This document shows, piece by piece, positions 34,304-46,001 of a stretch of DNA of 64,000 nt; positions within the stretch are counted from its first letter, which is position 1, and each line of letters starts with the position of its first letter. A program made the position numbers and the translations under genes. The notes beneath the pieces were generated by a model. The model worked only from the letters and a program-made list of their open reading frames with translations. It did not search any database and had not been told where the DNA came from. Source of the stretch: Areca catechu (taxonomy: Eukaryota > Streptophyta > Magnoliopsida > Arecales > Arecaceae); NCBI GenBank assembly GCA_021397845.1, contig CM038043.1:126958013-127022012 (forward strand), in the 5' to 3' direction.

Positions 34304-36034
34304 TGTTTGCTATTATGGACAGTCAAAAATAATTCACCAACTCAAACTTATAGCTAGGGTGAGTCAGGATTGTATCTTCAGGGACCTTAAGGCTAAGTTA
34401 TGAGTTTTAAAGAAGAAGAGAATATCTGTTATGGCAAAGAAAATAAAAATAAATAAAAAGTAAAATATTTTTAAGATCAAACTAATTAGAAAAGAATATC
34501 TCTGAAGTTATGAGTTTATCTTGCATTAATGAAATTATCTTTCTTTTATAATTTAATTGTTAATTAATTTTAGAGAATTACCTATCTTCTCTCGATATGC
34601 TCTATATCCGTAATAGATCAGGCGCATCTCCGCAAAGCAAGAGTTATTCCTAAACTTAATTTAATATTAGAGCATAATAGAAAGCAAATAAAAGAAAGTA
34701 AATAAAGAATTTATATGTAAAGGCATAATCTTTTATTTTATATAAAAAAAAAGAAATACAAGAAAGGTATAGAACTAAAGAACTTCTTTGCTTTGTTACA
34801 AGATCTTCTTTTTCCTTCTAAGACTTCTACACTTAATCGCTCCTGAGTTGATCCTTCCTCTTATCCTATGCAAAAGCTCTAGAGGGATTCCAGGAAGTGA
34901 TGCTTGGTTCCCAAAGGATTGTTACAGGAATCTTTTTATAGGTATAAGCAGGAAGAGGGTTTACATGATTATTAGATGTGAGACTAAACATAAGAACCAT
35001 CGGAGTGGCTAGAATTTAATTTTACAAGAATCAATGGTTAGATGGATGGGAATAGGCCCAATCCTAATAGTAATAGGCTACCAATTCCCATTCCAATTAA
35101 TATTTGACCAATCGAGAACTTTTCAGCCATTAGATCTAGATCAAATATCCAAAAATCATTGTATCACCTGTGATCAAGCCAAACTCCAATTGGGTTTGAT
35201 TTTGACTATCGAATTGAGATCCAACAATTGGGTCGTTATGCCCGTCTCCTTCCCTCAAGTAGTATCTGCCATCACTTTATCGTGCCAGGACTGTTGTCAC
35301 CCACTATCTCCCTTTACTGGTGCTAAAGACCTTATCGTTGCTATCACCGGCAATGCCAAGCCATGGACCCATCATCGTCACCCACCTGCGCTATTGTAGA
35401 AACCATCGCTCAAGTGTTCCCAGCGACTATGGACCTTGCCATCATCGCTATCGCCAAACCCTTCATTGTCAAAACCTTGCCATCGGAATTGCCTGCACCG
35501 CCTCTAGTCCATCCAAAAGAGTAGATTGCCACTTAATCGTGCAAGCACATTTGCTGGAGCCCTCTACGCTACTATTGCTATCATGAACTAAGAGACCAGA
35601 ATCATCATCGCTTGCCATTTTCCTTCGTCGATGCCATTGCCCATGCCGTGAGCCTCACCAGACCAAGTGGGATGGTCACCGGCCACCATCTTGGTTGGCA
35701 ATCAACCAAAATTGCCCATGGTCCATGATACCCAGCCGTTGACCATGGGTAATGGTTGCTTATGGACCATATGCTATTTTGTAGACTAAGCAACTAGTCT
35801 ATCATGGATCGGCTGCTTTAAAATTTATACAGGTCTAACTATAGTGAGATCTTTGAACATCAATTCTGGGTTCATTTTAAGTCTGATTTGCTTGAAGTTT
35901 CTTTCATTTGAACTCACGAGTCGATCTCTTTGCATTGGCAATTCTCTATCCTGCAAAAGATATATAAAGGTATCAATTTTAAATAAATAAACTTAATTTA
36001 TAAATTAATGCTTTTATATACAATGTAATTATCA
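34304..36034 (-). repeat. Athila right (5') LTR
   Basis: Pairs with 1686-3470; ends TATCA before the TSD ATAAG. Confidence 0.85.
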
Positions 36035-36039
36035 ATAAG

Positions 36040-37588
36040 TCTCATATTGAGTTCTACTCTTATGGCAAAGTTGGGCACTTCTCTTAGGAGTGTTATGGCA
36101 AAAAGATTGATGGGGAAATAAATTTAGTAGAGAATAAAAAAGATATGGAGAAACCGGGTCTTTTACTTGCTATTATTATAACTACAGTGGCTATGTCACT
36201 TTTGGAGATACCTCTAAGATAGAAATTAAAGGCAAAGGTAATGTTTTAATTCAATTAAAAGATGGTAGCCATAGGATGATTTCTGATGTATACTTCATTC
36301 TAAAATTAAGAAGTAACATTTTAAGTTTGGGGTAATTACTTGAAAAGGGTTATAAAGTTTTAATAGAGGGTCATAATCTTTGGTTAAAAGATCAAGAAGC
36401 AAATCTCAATGCCAAAGTATAAATGATCAATAATAAAATATTTTTGTTGAAATTACAAATAACCAAAGCTATTTGCTTGAAAACTTATGTGGAATACTCT
36501 TCATAGATTTGGCACATGAGATTTGGCCACTTGAATTTTGACGGAATCAAAGATTTAAAAGAAAAGAAGATGGTAAAAAGTCTTTGAAAAATTGACCATA
36601 TGAATCAACTATTTGAAGCATGTTTACTTGACAAAGATGCAAGAAAGAGCTTTTCCAAGCAAGCCACATCAAGAGCCACCAAGCCACTTCAACTTATTCA
36701 TGTCGATGTATGTGATTCTATCAAATCTCTATCTTTTAATAAAAATAGATATTTTCTTACTTTTTATTGATGATTATAGCAGGAAAACTTGGATGTGTTT
36801 TTTGAAAATGAAATCAAATAATTTTGAAGCATTAAAAAATTTCAAAGTACTTGTGGAAAAGAAGAGCGGCTATAAGATCAAGGCTCTTAGAATGGATTGA
36901 GGAGGTGAATTTACTTCGGATGAATTCAAAAACTTTTATGAAGATCATGATATTCATTGTCCTCTCACAATTCCTAGAATGTCACAACAAAGTGGTATTG
37001 TCGAGAGGAAGAATAAGACAATACTTAACATGGCAAGGTACATGCTTAAGAGTAAAAACATGCCCAAGAGATTTTGGGCTAAGGTAGTTTCATATGCTAT
37101 TTATCTTTCTAATCACTCTCCAACTAAAAGTTTAAAGAATGTCACTCTCCAAGAAGCTTAAAGTGGATGGAAGTTGAATGTGTCACACTTGCGGATATTT
37201 GGATCGGTGGCTTATGCTCATGTTCCAAGTCAAGGAAGGTCTATACTTGATGATCGTAGTCAAAAGTTTATCTTTATTGGCTATGATTTAAGTTCAAAAG
37301 GGTACAAGTTATTCAATCTAAGCAATGAAAAAATTATGATTAGTAGAGATATTAAATTTAATGAAGAAGCTTCATGGGTTCAAGTAATCAAGAGGAGAAA
37401 TTTTATGATTTCTTTCCTTATTTTGAAGAAGAAGAGGTTTCTCAAGAAACCCCTCAAGAAGTAGCAACTCTACCAACTTTACCATCTGCATCTCTTGGCT
37501 CAACAACTCTATCTTCATTATCTTCAAGTTCAAGTGGACCACCATGGAGATATAGAAACTTGGTTGATATTTATGAAGAAATGCAAGA
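36040..37588 (+). pseudogene. Outer Copia: gag end, protease, integrase
   Basis: Begins with the second half of the gag zinc knuckle (KVGHFS, ECYGKK). A protease-region segment GYVTFGDTSKIEIKGKGNV follows near 36,190-36,245, then pre-integrase. Integrase pieces: FIDDYSRKTWMCFLKM (36,760-36,810), a GGEFTSDEFKNF block (36,901), and MSQQSGIVERKNKTIL (about 36,979-37,026). Next come RIFGSVAYAHV (37,194) and FIFIGYDLSSKGYKLFN (37,270-37,320), then an acidic and Ser-rich linker ending at SSGPPWRYRNLVDIYEEMQE before the LTR insertion. Several stops occur (for example at 36,898 and 37,159). Confidence 0.82.
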
Positions 37589-37593
37589 GATAG

Positions 37594-39679
37594 TGTGAGG
37601 CCCAGGGTTGTTTTGGGCTGAAGTCGGCATCCTTTGCCGACTTCATCCAGAAACTCAGAAAAAAAAAAAAAAAGGAGAACGAGTCTGGGAGCAGGGGATT
37701 CGGATCCAACCAGGTCTTCGCCGGAGATCGCGGCGATTGGTGTTGGAGCGTTGGGTTTTACTGGCGGAGGTTTTGGAGAAGCCAGTCGATGATGCTGGGG
37801 GGGGCGATAAGGGTTCTCTTCGGGGTTTAAAGCTCCCTCGCGCGCCTCAACCCTTTGGGGAACAGCGGAGATGAGCCACTGGTCGGTGGTCAGCCGGTAA
37901 AGTCCATCGTCGAGCGGAGTTGGGCCACTGGTCGGCTGGCTTTGTAGCAGAGGTGGCGGCGAGGACGGATCCTGTCAATAAGGACTGTCGGCGGTAGCGA
38001 AGAGGCGGCTATAGAGGACCTCCATCCGGCGGCAGCGAAGAGCGACTATAGAGATATCCGTGAGCAGAGGACCTCCGTCGGAGTGCCAAGGTCGGACGCG
38101 GACTCCCGGATCTTGTCCAGGGATTTGGCGGCCAGATCCGGATCGGTGTCACAGGCGGAGGGCGGAGGGCGGAGGAGCGGGTTAAGGAACGGATCGTGGA
38201 GTGACGTCTGGAGAGGGCAGCAAGAGAGGGTTTTCGTCGGGAGAGGGGGATGGCTTGGTGGTGACCGAAGGCGTTGAGAGAGAGAGAGGGCTTGGATCGG
38301 GACGTGACCGAAGGCGTTGAGAGAGAGAGAGGGCTTGGATCGGGACGTGAACGAAGGCGTTGAGAGAGAGAGAGGGCTTGGATCGGGACGTGACCAAAGG
38401 CGTTGAGAGAAAGAGAGGGGGTTTGGATCAGGTGTGGGCGAAGGCGTTGAGAGAGAGAGAGGGTTTGGATCAGGTGTGGGCGAAGGCGTTGAGAGAGAGA
38501 GAGGGTTTGGATCAGGTGAGGAATGTTTGCAATAAGTTAATTAACATTGACATTGTCCATTTCATTCAGAATTATACCAGACTCCATCGCCATTCGCGAA
38601 ACAGTTCGAGGGCTTTATAAAGGATCATTGTTGATTTTGGAAGACCCGGTTTAGTGTTGGATTGTACTAGTTGGTGGAGGTTCTTCGGTAAGTTATCTTG
38701 ACCTCTGATATGTATGCCAATATATATATATATTTATAACTTAGTATATATATGTAATATATCTGCATTTGATTGCATTGGATTGCGTGCTTCATGTTGG
38801 TGTGGGTACATGATGGGATTGCTTTGGATTGTGTGCATCGTGTTGATGTGGAGGCATTGTGCTGGTGTGAGTACTTTGTGTTGGTGTGAGTGCAGTGTGA
38901 CGGTGTGAGTGCTCTCTAGTCTGACTATGATCATACGAGAACCTAGTCTCCTTTTGGTCCTCCAGCAGGGCTATTGCTGGCACATGACCGTTGAGCGGTA
39001 TGTAACACAGGAGCTAGTTGCCTTATTTTAGCCATGAGTGGCAGGCACATGCAGAGGATGCATGTTTCTCGTGTGATACTCAGAGCTAGTTTTTCTTTTG
39101 GGCCTCCAGCAGGGCTATTGCTGGCACATGACTGTTGAGCGGTATGTGACACAGGATCTAGTCTCTTTCGGGGTGAGCCACGAGCCGATCATGGCCATAG
39201 TCAGAGAACTAGGAGAGTAGAGTAAATGGTTGGCCATCCATAGTCGTGTCGTGTCTGTGTCGGTTGCATTAAGTGTACATATTTGCATCAGGTCATGGGT
39301 TATTTTATTATATTGCTGGACATCTTGTTGTATGATGTGTCATGTTTGTTGTTATTAGTGGCATATTGATGTATGTATATTGGGATGTTGATAACTTACT
39401 GAGCCTGTGTAGCTCACCCCTGTTTTCCTATATTTTTGTTTCAGATATCGAAGATCATTTGGGCTTTGGAACCAGTCAGTGAGGAGCTAGGATTTAGGTG
39501 TTAATCCCTGAGTTTATATTTTATTTGTATTTCATTTTCTGTTAATCTTTATGGAAAGTAGTTCCTTACCATTATTAGGTTATTGATTTGAAAGTTGGCC
39601 TGGCATGATCTTTAGGGGATACCTAGGATTGTGCGGCCGGTCATGTAGCCGATCCTTGATCTGGATTCGGGACGTGACA
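37594..39679 (+). repeat. 5' LTR of the Tekay/Del derivative
   Basis: Contains six copies of a ~43-bp unit (about 38,262-38,515) around GAAGGCGTTGAGAGAGAGAG, and a two-copy ~143-bp duplication (38,943-39,170) around TCCAGCAGGGCTATTGCTGG. ORFs here are chance readings of repeats. Confidence 0.92.
38262..38515 (+). repeat. 43-bp minisatellite in 5' LTR, 6 copies
   Basis: The unit includes a GA-dinucleotide run and GGCTTGGATCGGGACGTGAC or, in later copies, GGTTTGGATCAGGTGTGGGC. The 3' LTR array has seven. Confidence 0.88.
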
Positions 39680-40004
39680 GAGTGGTATCAGAGCAAAGGT
39701 TTAAGATTAAGATGTCATAGTTAGTGAGAGTGGGGTAGAATTAGGGTATTGAAAGATATTTGATGATTTAAAAATTTATATCAGAGTGCACAGCAGAAGT
39801 GTGGTTGACTAAGGACACTAGAATTAATTTAAAGTGTATATGATGGAAGAAGAGATGCTCTTATTGGAATTATTGAATTTGGATAGAATGGTACTTGTGA
39901 GTATTGAATCATACAAATTTTGGATTGCGCATCTTTGAGTTTTGGAATACTTAGATTTTTTATTTAAATTTCGAGGACGAAATTTTTTTGTTAGGAGGGG
40001 AGAA
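39680..40004 (+). other. Residual interior: primer site, leader, polypurine tract
   Basis: Primer site TGGTATCAGAGC at 39,683-39,694 is perfect. Polypurine tract AGGAGGGGAGAA at 39,993-40,004 abuts the 3' LTR. No ORF of gag or pol remains. Confidence 0.9.
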
Positions 40005-42121
40005 TGTGAGGCCCAGGGTCATTTTGGGCTGAAGTCGGCATCCTTTGCCGACTTCATCCGGAAACTCAGAAAAAAAAAAAAAGGAGAACGAGTCTGGGAG
40101 CAGGGGATTTGGATCCAACCAGGTCTTCGCCAGAGATCGTGGCGATTGGCGTTGGAGCGTTGGGTTTTACCGGCGGAGGTTTCGGAGAAGCCAGTCGACG
40201 ATGCGAGGGGGGCGATAAGGGTTCTCTTCGGGGTTTAAAGCTCCCTCGCACGCCTCAACCCTTTGGGGAACAGCGGAGATGGGCCACTGGTCGGTGGTCA
40301 GCCGGTGAAGTCCGTCGTCGAGCGGAGTTAGGCCGCTGGTCGGCTGGCTTTGTAGCAGAGGCGGCGGCGAGGACGGATCCTATCAATAAGGACCGCCGGC
40401 GGCAGCGAAGAGGCGGCTGTAGAGGACCTCCGTCCGGCGGCAGCGAAGAGCGACTGTAGAGATCTCCGCGAGCAGAGGACCTCCGTCGGAGTGCCAAGGT
40501 CGGACGGGGACTCCCAGATCTTGTCCAGGGATTTGGCGGCCAGATCCGGATCGGCGTCACGGGCGGAGGGCGGAGGAGCGGGTTGAGGAACGGATCGTGG
40601 AGTGACGTCTGGAGAGGGCAACAAGAGAGGGTTTTCGTCGGGAGAGGGGGATGGCTTGGTGGTGACCGAAGGCGTTGAGAGAGAGAGAGGGCTTGGATCG
40701 GGACGTGACCGAAGGCGTTGAGAGAGAGAGAGGGCTTGGATCAGGACGTGACCGAAGGCATTAAGAGAGAGAGAGGGCTTGGATCGGGACGTGACCAAAG
40801 GCATTGAGAGAGAGAGGGGGGGTTTGAATCAGGTGTGGGTGAAGGCGTTGAGAGAGAGAGAGGACTTGGATCAGGTGTGGACGAAGGCGTTGAGAGAGAG
40901 AGAGGGTTTGGATCAGGTGTGGGCGAAGGCGTTGTGAGAGAGAGATCATGGAGGTTTAGGTGAGGAATGTTTGCAATAAGTTAATTAACATTGACGTTGT
41001 CCATTTCGTTCAGAATTATACCAGACTCCATCGCCATTCGCGAAACAGTTCGAGGGCTTTATAAATGATCATTATTGATTTTGGAAGACCGGTTTAGTGT
41101 TGGATTGTACTAGTTGGTGGAGGCTCTTCGGTAAGTTATCTTGACCTCTGATATGTATGCCAATATATATATATATTTATAACTTAGTATATATATGTAA
41201 TATATATGCATTTGATTGCATTGGATTGCGTGCTTCATGTTGGTATGGGTACATGATGTGATTGCTTTGGATTGCGTGCATCGTGTTGATGTGGAGGCAT
41301 TGTGCTGGTGTGAGTACTTTGTGTTGGTGTGAGTGCATTGTGATGGTGTGAGTGCTCTCTAGTCTGACTATGATCATACGAGAACCTAGTCTCCTTTTGG
41401 ACCTCCAGCAGGGCTATTGCTGGCACATGACCGTTGACCGGTATGTGACACAGGAGCTAGTTGCCTTATTTTTGCCATGAGTGGCGGGCACATGCAGAGG
41501 ATGCATGTTTCTCGTGTGATACTCAGAGCTAGTTTTCCTTTTGGGCATATAGTAGGGCTATTGTTGGCACATGACTGTTGAGCGGTATGTGACACAGGAT
41601 CTAGTCTTTTCGGGATGAGCCACGAGCCGATCATGGCCATAGTCAGAAAACTAGGAGAGTAGAGTAAATGGTTGGCCATCCATAGTCATGTCGTGTCCGT
41701 ATCGGTTGCATTAAGTGTACATATTTGCATCAGGTCATGGGTTATATTATTTATTGCTGGACATCTTGTTGTATGATGTGTCATGTTTGTTGTTATTAGT
41801 GGCATATTGGTGTATGTATATTGGAGAAGTTGATATCTTACTGAGCCTGTGTAGCTCACCCCTGTTTTCCTATATTTTTGTTTCAGATATCGAAGATCAT
41901 TTGGGCTTTGGAACCAGTCAGTAAGGAGCTAGGATTTAGGTGTTAATCCCTGAGTTTATATTTTATTTGTATTTCATTTTCTGTTAATCTTTATGGAAAG
42001 TAGTTCCTTACCATTATTAGGTTATTGATTTGAAAGTTGGCCTGGCATGATCTCTAGGGGATATCTAGGATTGTGCGGCCGGTCACGTAGCCGATCCTTG
42101 ATCTGGATTCGGGATGTGACA
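40005..42121 (+). repeat. 3' LTR of the Tekay/Del derivative
   Basis: Near-copy of 37,594-39,679. Minisatellite at about 40,663-40,940 has seven units versus six in the 5' LTR. Confidence 0.92.
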
Positions 42122-42126
42122 GATAG

Positions 42127-43545
42127 ATAATGTGAATTTGCTTTGTTTTTATGCTAATGTCCAACCTTTGAATTTTGAAGAAGCTAAAAAAGAGGAGTGG
42201 GTGCAAGAAATGGATGAAGAAATTTAAGCCATTGAGAAGAATGATATATGGAACTTGGTTATACTACTCAAAGACCAAAAAGCTATTAGAGTTAAATGAG
42301 TATTTAAAATAAAGAAGAATATTCATAAAGAAGTAGAGAGATATAAAGCAAGGCTCGTGGCTAAGGGATATAAGCAAAAGGAAGGCATTGACTATAATAA
42401 AGTGTTCACACCGGTTGCAAAATTGGAAAGTATTATATTGCAAATCTCTCTTGAAGCTCACAACGATTGAAAGATACACCAAATGGATGTTAAATCAACT
42501 TTTTTTAATAGTTATATTGAGAAAGAGATGCATATTGAGCAGTTAATGGGATATATAGTGGAAGGATAAGAAGACAAGGTGCTAAATGAATAGCCAGATT
42601 GGCAAATACTTCCATGAGCATGGCTTTACTAGATGCATAAATGAATATGCTCTTTATGCAAAGAAACAATGTGATAATTTCTTATTTGTTTGTATTTATG
42701 TAGATATCTTATCTACATTGGAAATAATCCAAGTACATATGGAAATTCAAGAAGGCTATGACACAAGTATTTGAGATGACAGATATGGGTATCATATCTT
42801 ATTATTTGATCATTGATTTTTATCAACTTGAAGATGTTATTTTCTTCTAAGAAAGCTAAAAAAAAGAGCTGTTCAAAAAGTTTAACATATTTGATTGTAC
42901 ACCCACAAGTACTCTCGTGGAATATGGTATAAAATTATCTAAGAAGGAGCCAAGAGAGGTAGATATGATTTTATTCAAAAGACTTGTAGAAAGTTTAAGG
43001 TACTTGATATTTACAAGACCAGATTTTTTTTTGCCATTAGACTTGTGAATAAATTCATGGAAAATACCTCCAATTCTCGCATGAAGGCAGCCAAGAGGAT
43101 TCTTCGTTATCTTAAAGGTACTCTTGATTATGGATTATTTTATTCTTCTTTTAAAGAATTGAAATTAGTGGGCTAGTGATTTTGCTGGTGACATTAATAA
43201 TAGAAAGTGCACTACCAATTTTTTATTTTTCGTAGAAGAAAATGTAATTTCATGATGTTCAAAGAAGCAATCGATTGTTACTCTTTCTACTTGTAAATTC
43301 AAGTATATTGTAACGACTTCATGTATTTGTCATGCAATTTAGATTAATAGATTGTTAAAGAAACTTTATTAACTATAAAAAAAAATTATTGAGATACTTA
43401 TTGATAATAAGCTAGCTTAAGCTTTGGCAAAGAACCCTATTTTTCATGATAGGAACAAGTACATTGATATAAGATTTTACTTCATCCGAGATTGTCTGAT
43501 ATTCTTACAAAGCTTCTCGGGTTTGATCATTTCTAGAAAATGAGA
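42127..43545 (+). pseudogene. Outer Copia: reverse transcriptase and RNase H
   Basis: RT begins right after the TSD with QPLNFEEAKKEEWVQEMDEE, then VERYKARLVAKGYKQKEGID (about 42,330-42,390), HQMDVKSTFFN, and NFLFVCIYVD near 42,680-42,710; the second Asp of the YVDD box is lost to a frameshift. Connection residues include AAKRILRYLKGTLDYGLFY (43,088-43,145). RNase H is highly eroded, ending in RNKYIDIRFYFIRDCL around 43,450-43,500. Many stops. Confidence 0.8.
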
Positions 43546-43574
43546 ATGATGGTTAGAGTTCAAAAGAAGCCAAG

Positions 43575-43985
43575 TTTAGAGGAGAGTAATGTTGGAAAAT
43601 AAACTGGGCTTTTAGTATTCTACAGAAATAGATTTTGAGATATTTTATATAGAATTTTTTTTGGATTCTATAGTAAATCTAATCAAATAAGATATAGTTG
43701 AAAAGTTTTTCGAGTTTAGTTTCCAGCATTTCAAAAGGTGCATGAATTAGAGTTTTCTAGAAAAAATTATGATTGTTTTCATTAAATATATTTGTATTGA
43801 TTATCAAAATCAAGAAGTTGCGGGAATGAAGTCTTTTTGATTTTTTTGCTGCATTTATTACTAGGATTTAATGTGATTTTGGGATTAGTCATTTTATATC
43901 TTTCAATGTAGTCTAAAAAAATACTAGATAATTTTAAAATTTACTTATATGCGAGAATTCAATTAATTAAAATTTTACTTTTTCA
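43575..43985 (+). repeat. Outer Copia polypurine tract and probable 3' LTR
   Basis: Purine-rich TTTAGAGGAGAGTAA (43,575-43,589) precedes TGTTGGAAAATAAACTGGGC at 43,590. The right end at about 43,985 (ACTTTTTCA) is a guess because no partner LTR or TSD is in the window. Confidence 0.5.
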
Positions 43986-44009
43986 ATTTTATTTTATTTT
44001 TCTTTATAT

Positions 44010-44785
44010 GTGAATATGCTCATCACCCTTCATCAACTTAAGGCTTCAAAATCAAACACTGCTATCTTAAATGATGGGCTTCCTTCTTCTCTAACCAGGA
44101 AAAGCCGTGGAAGACCTTTTATACAAAAACTGTACTACTTCAGATCCACTCCAGCATCAAAATCTCGCTACCTCAACCTCGTTGCTTCTCCATATTAGAA
44201 AAGTGTGCTTAAAATGTTATCTAAGGTCATGCAGACCCTGTCGACTCCAGTGATAAGAAATGGAGTAAAGACTTCCTTTTCGAATGAAGTTTGGACTGGC
44301 AATTCTTCATTCAAATCCATCTTCCCCACCCTCTACTAGTTTTCCAAGCACGAGAACTCTAGTGCGGCTAACTTCATGGAGAAGGCAAATTTGATGAAAA
44401 ATTTCAGAAACCCGGCCCATCCAGTAGCCCTCACGGAACTTATTGATCTAGAATGCATCCTCAATGGGATCCAGCTTGTCGAGCGCGATGATCTTCCTTG
44501 GTGAATGGACGAGGCATGCAAAGAGCGAAAGGGATGGTAAGGTTACACTCCCAGCTTCAACGTACAGGAAGCTCAGAAGAATGAAAAGACCATGACGGGG
44601 TCCCATGGGCTGCCTCCAAGATATCTCACGTTACCCCAAAGGAAGGTGCTCAACATTAAGGTGACATCGGACCGCTATTGACATCCCTTGGACCACCTTA
44701 CTCGATTATTGTAATCCACTGTATTTTATTTCCTACCACCTCGCTCAACTCTTGACCTTGCTATCATAATTAGCTTGTATCCATT
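44010..44785 (+). pseudogene. L1-type LINE fragment (C-terminal ORF2 region)
   Basis: A reading around 44,240-44,340 gives NGVKTSFSNEVWTGNSSFKS and IFPTLY, the post-RT region of plant L1 ORF2 (normally ...KTSFWxDxWxGxxPLxxxFPxLY) preceding the zf-RVT domain. Further on, LTELIDLECILNGIQLVERD fits the following helices. No RT or endonuclease is present, so it is 5'-truncated and eroded. The 3' boundary is uncertain. Confidence 0.6.
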
Positions 44786-44850
44786 ATCTTATTATATAAT
44801 ATATATAATGGGGGAAGTGCCTCACCAACCCCATTTTTTGTCAAAAAGAA
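44786..44850 (+). mobile_element. 65-bp LINE-like 3' tail with 20-bp direct repeats
   Basis: A 65-bp segment containing GGGGGAAGTGCCTCACCAAC and ending in an A-rich TCAAAAAGAA is flanked by ATAATTAGCTTGTATCCATT (44,766-44,785) and the same 20-mer with one mismatch (44,851-44,870). Long direct repeats, A-rich 3' end and a hairpin-like G/C stretch are typical of a severely 5'-truncated L1 insertion. Confidence 0.7.
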
Positions 44851-44980
44851 ATAATTAGCTTGTATCTATTTCAATTGATTTGTCCTTCCTGTTTAGAAGA
44901 TTATTGTGACATTTGCATGCCACAAGGTCAAAATTTCCGCGTTGGATCGGACAAACTACCAATTTGCTCATCCCAATAAA

Positions 44981-45306
44981 CTTTTTTTTTTTTTTTTTTT
45001 TGATGAAACGAGAGGGGGAGTTAGATCCCTGACGTGGCCATCCCAGATGGTCCTCCAACCCCAGCCAAGAAATGTCCGCAGCAGTTTTCCGAACGGGATT
45101 TATTATATATATTCCTAACTTTTTCATTACCACCAACCAACAGAGATTCCATGATTATTTTATTAATTATTATTATTTTATTTTACTCGTGGATTATTTT
45201 TTATTTTTTTATTTTATCTTCCGACTTTCCAGTCAAAATATGTCCAAAACAAAACTCGAATATCTGACGGCTGATTGTGACAACCAACTGTGCTACATGC
45301 CAGTGG
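44981..45306 (-). mobile_element. tRNA-derived SINE-like element
   Basis: On the minus strand the element ends in a ~20-base poly(A) (plus-strand T run about 44,982-45,001). It is flanked by CATCCCAATAAA (44,969-44,980) and CATCCCAATAAG (45,307-45,318), an 11-bp match. Near its 5' end an A-box-like TGTAGCACAGTTGG (45,284-45,297) and a weaker B-box-like ATTCGAGTTTT (about 45,250-45,262) suggest a tRNA-type pol III promoter. The middle is AT-rich. Confidence 0.65.
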
Positions 45307-45318
45307 CATCCCAATAAG

Positions 45319-46001
45319 CATTTGGTTTAGTAAATAGCAACGTATAATTGAAGCTAGCAAAACTCTCAATGTTTGCAGGTCCAGTGAGGGTTGGTTATAC
45401 TTAGCCTGGCCTCCTTGTGGAAAGAGGAAGTTTTCGTACTTCGATCCAATGACCTGTAGGTCATCATGGAACAAGTTTATTGCTGCACCAAAACTCTCCC
45501 TAATTACATGAATCATTCGCATATAATATGGAATGGTGACAAATGTCTAAAAGTTGCCATAATTAATGCTACTTGTTGCTCTGGTTACATGCAAGGGTGG
45601 TTGCTTGTGAGTTCCTCGATGCAGTGTAAAATTGCCCAATACATTAAAGGCATGCTTGCCGAATATTCTAGAAATTATTGTTTACATGACCTTCGGTGAT
45701 GGGCACCATGCATTCAATATGATTATTTGACTTGGCTGCTAGTTATGAGTGTAATATGAAAGCATATTTTTTTGTTACACATGTAGAGGGAGAAGATGAG
45801 TAACAGATCTTTTCCCCTCTTGCATTTCCTTTATGATCGGAAAATTCTTCCTTCATCTCTTTTATATTTGACAATTCCTCTTGGAAGGGAGAGCTTTCAA
45901 AGCCTTATCCCTTAGTGATGAGGTTTAAGGACTCTTTCAACGTCCACTTTTGATGCCAACCATTTAAATTGAGTGGTTTTGGAAACCACTCAAAGATGAG
46001 T
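45319..46001. other. Unassigned sequence
   Basis: No recognisable domain. The plus-strand ORF 45,466-45,699 (77 codons) has no family resemblance I can name. Confidence 0.4.

Larger units (their letters stand above)
1686..36034 (-). mobile_element. Athila-type Ty3/Gypsy retrotransposon, host of further insertions
   Basis: Bounded by LTRs of 1785 bp (left) and 1731 bp (right), both running TG...CA, with a perfect 5-bp TSD ATAAG. Orientation is minus. The primer-binding site inside the right LTR (34,281-34,298) reads TGGAATTGTTGTCAGAGA on the minus strand, a decayed version of the tRNA-Asp site TGGCGCCGTTGCCGGGGA typical of Athila. Gag-like (about 32,300-33,280) and RT-like (31,722-31,949) remnants follow in the expected order. 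The interior is split at about 3607/30,410 by the SIRE Copia. LTR copies differ visibly along their length, so this is an old insertion. Confidence 0.82.
37594..42121 (+). mobile_element. Tekay/Del-like Gypsy deletion derivative with 2.1-kb LTRs and 325-bp interior
   Basis: LTRs 37,594-39,679 (2086 bp) and 40,005-42,121 (2117 bp), both TGTGAGGCCCAGG...GTGACA, with perfect TSD GATAG (37,589-37,593; 42,122-42,126). The interior of 325 bp keeps only the primer site and leader (39,680 on) and the extreme 3' end with TTCGAGGACGAAATTTTTTT and a polypurine tract. All coding capacity is gone, so it must have moved with proteins from a full relative, or lost its interior after insertion. Confidence 0.92.
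796..43985 (+). mobile_element. Outer Ty1/Copia element (Tork-like), split by nested insertions
   Basis: This is the oldest layer of the stack. Gag lies at 828-1685; the rest of gag, protease, integrase, RT and RNase H resume at 36,040-37,588 and 42,127-43,545. Removing the Athila insertion (TSD ATAAG, 1681-1685 and 36,035-36,039) rejoins the gag frame across the zinc knuckle. Removing the Tekay/Del derivative (TSD GATAG, 37,589-37,593 and 42,122-42,126) rejoins the pol frame just before RT. A polypurine tract (43,575-43,589) and probable 3' LTR (from 43,590) close it. No 5' Copia LTR is present: a Gypsy LTR lies there instead. Many stop codons show it is dead. Lineage is inferred from motif style only. 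Confidence 0.8.

Noticed and set aside
15104..39694. TGGTATCAGAGC-type sites as tRNA genes
   Set aside because: Only 10-12 bases match tRNA 3' ends, next to LTRs; they are primer-binding sites.
38182..40949. Ser/Leu/Pro-repeat and basic ORFs as repeat-protein genes
   Set aside because: They are readings of the 43-bp LTR minisatellite and GC-rich LTR sequence in both LTRs.
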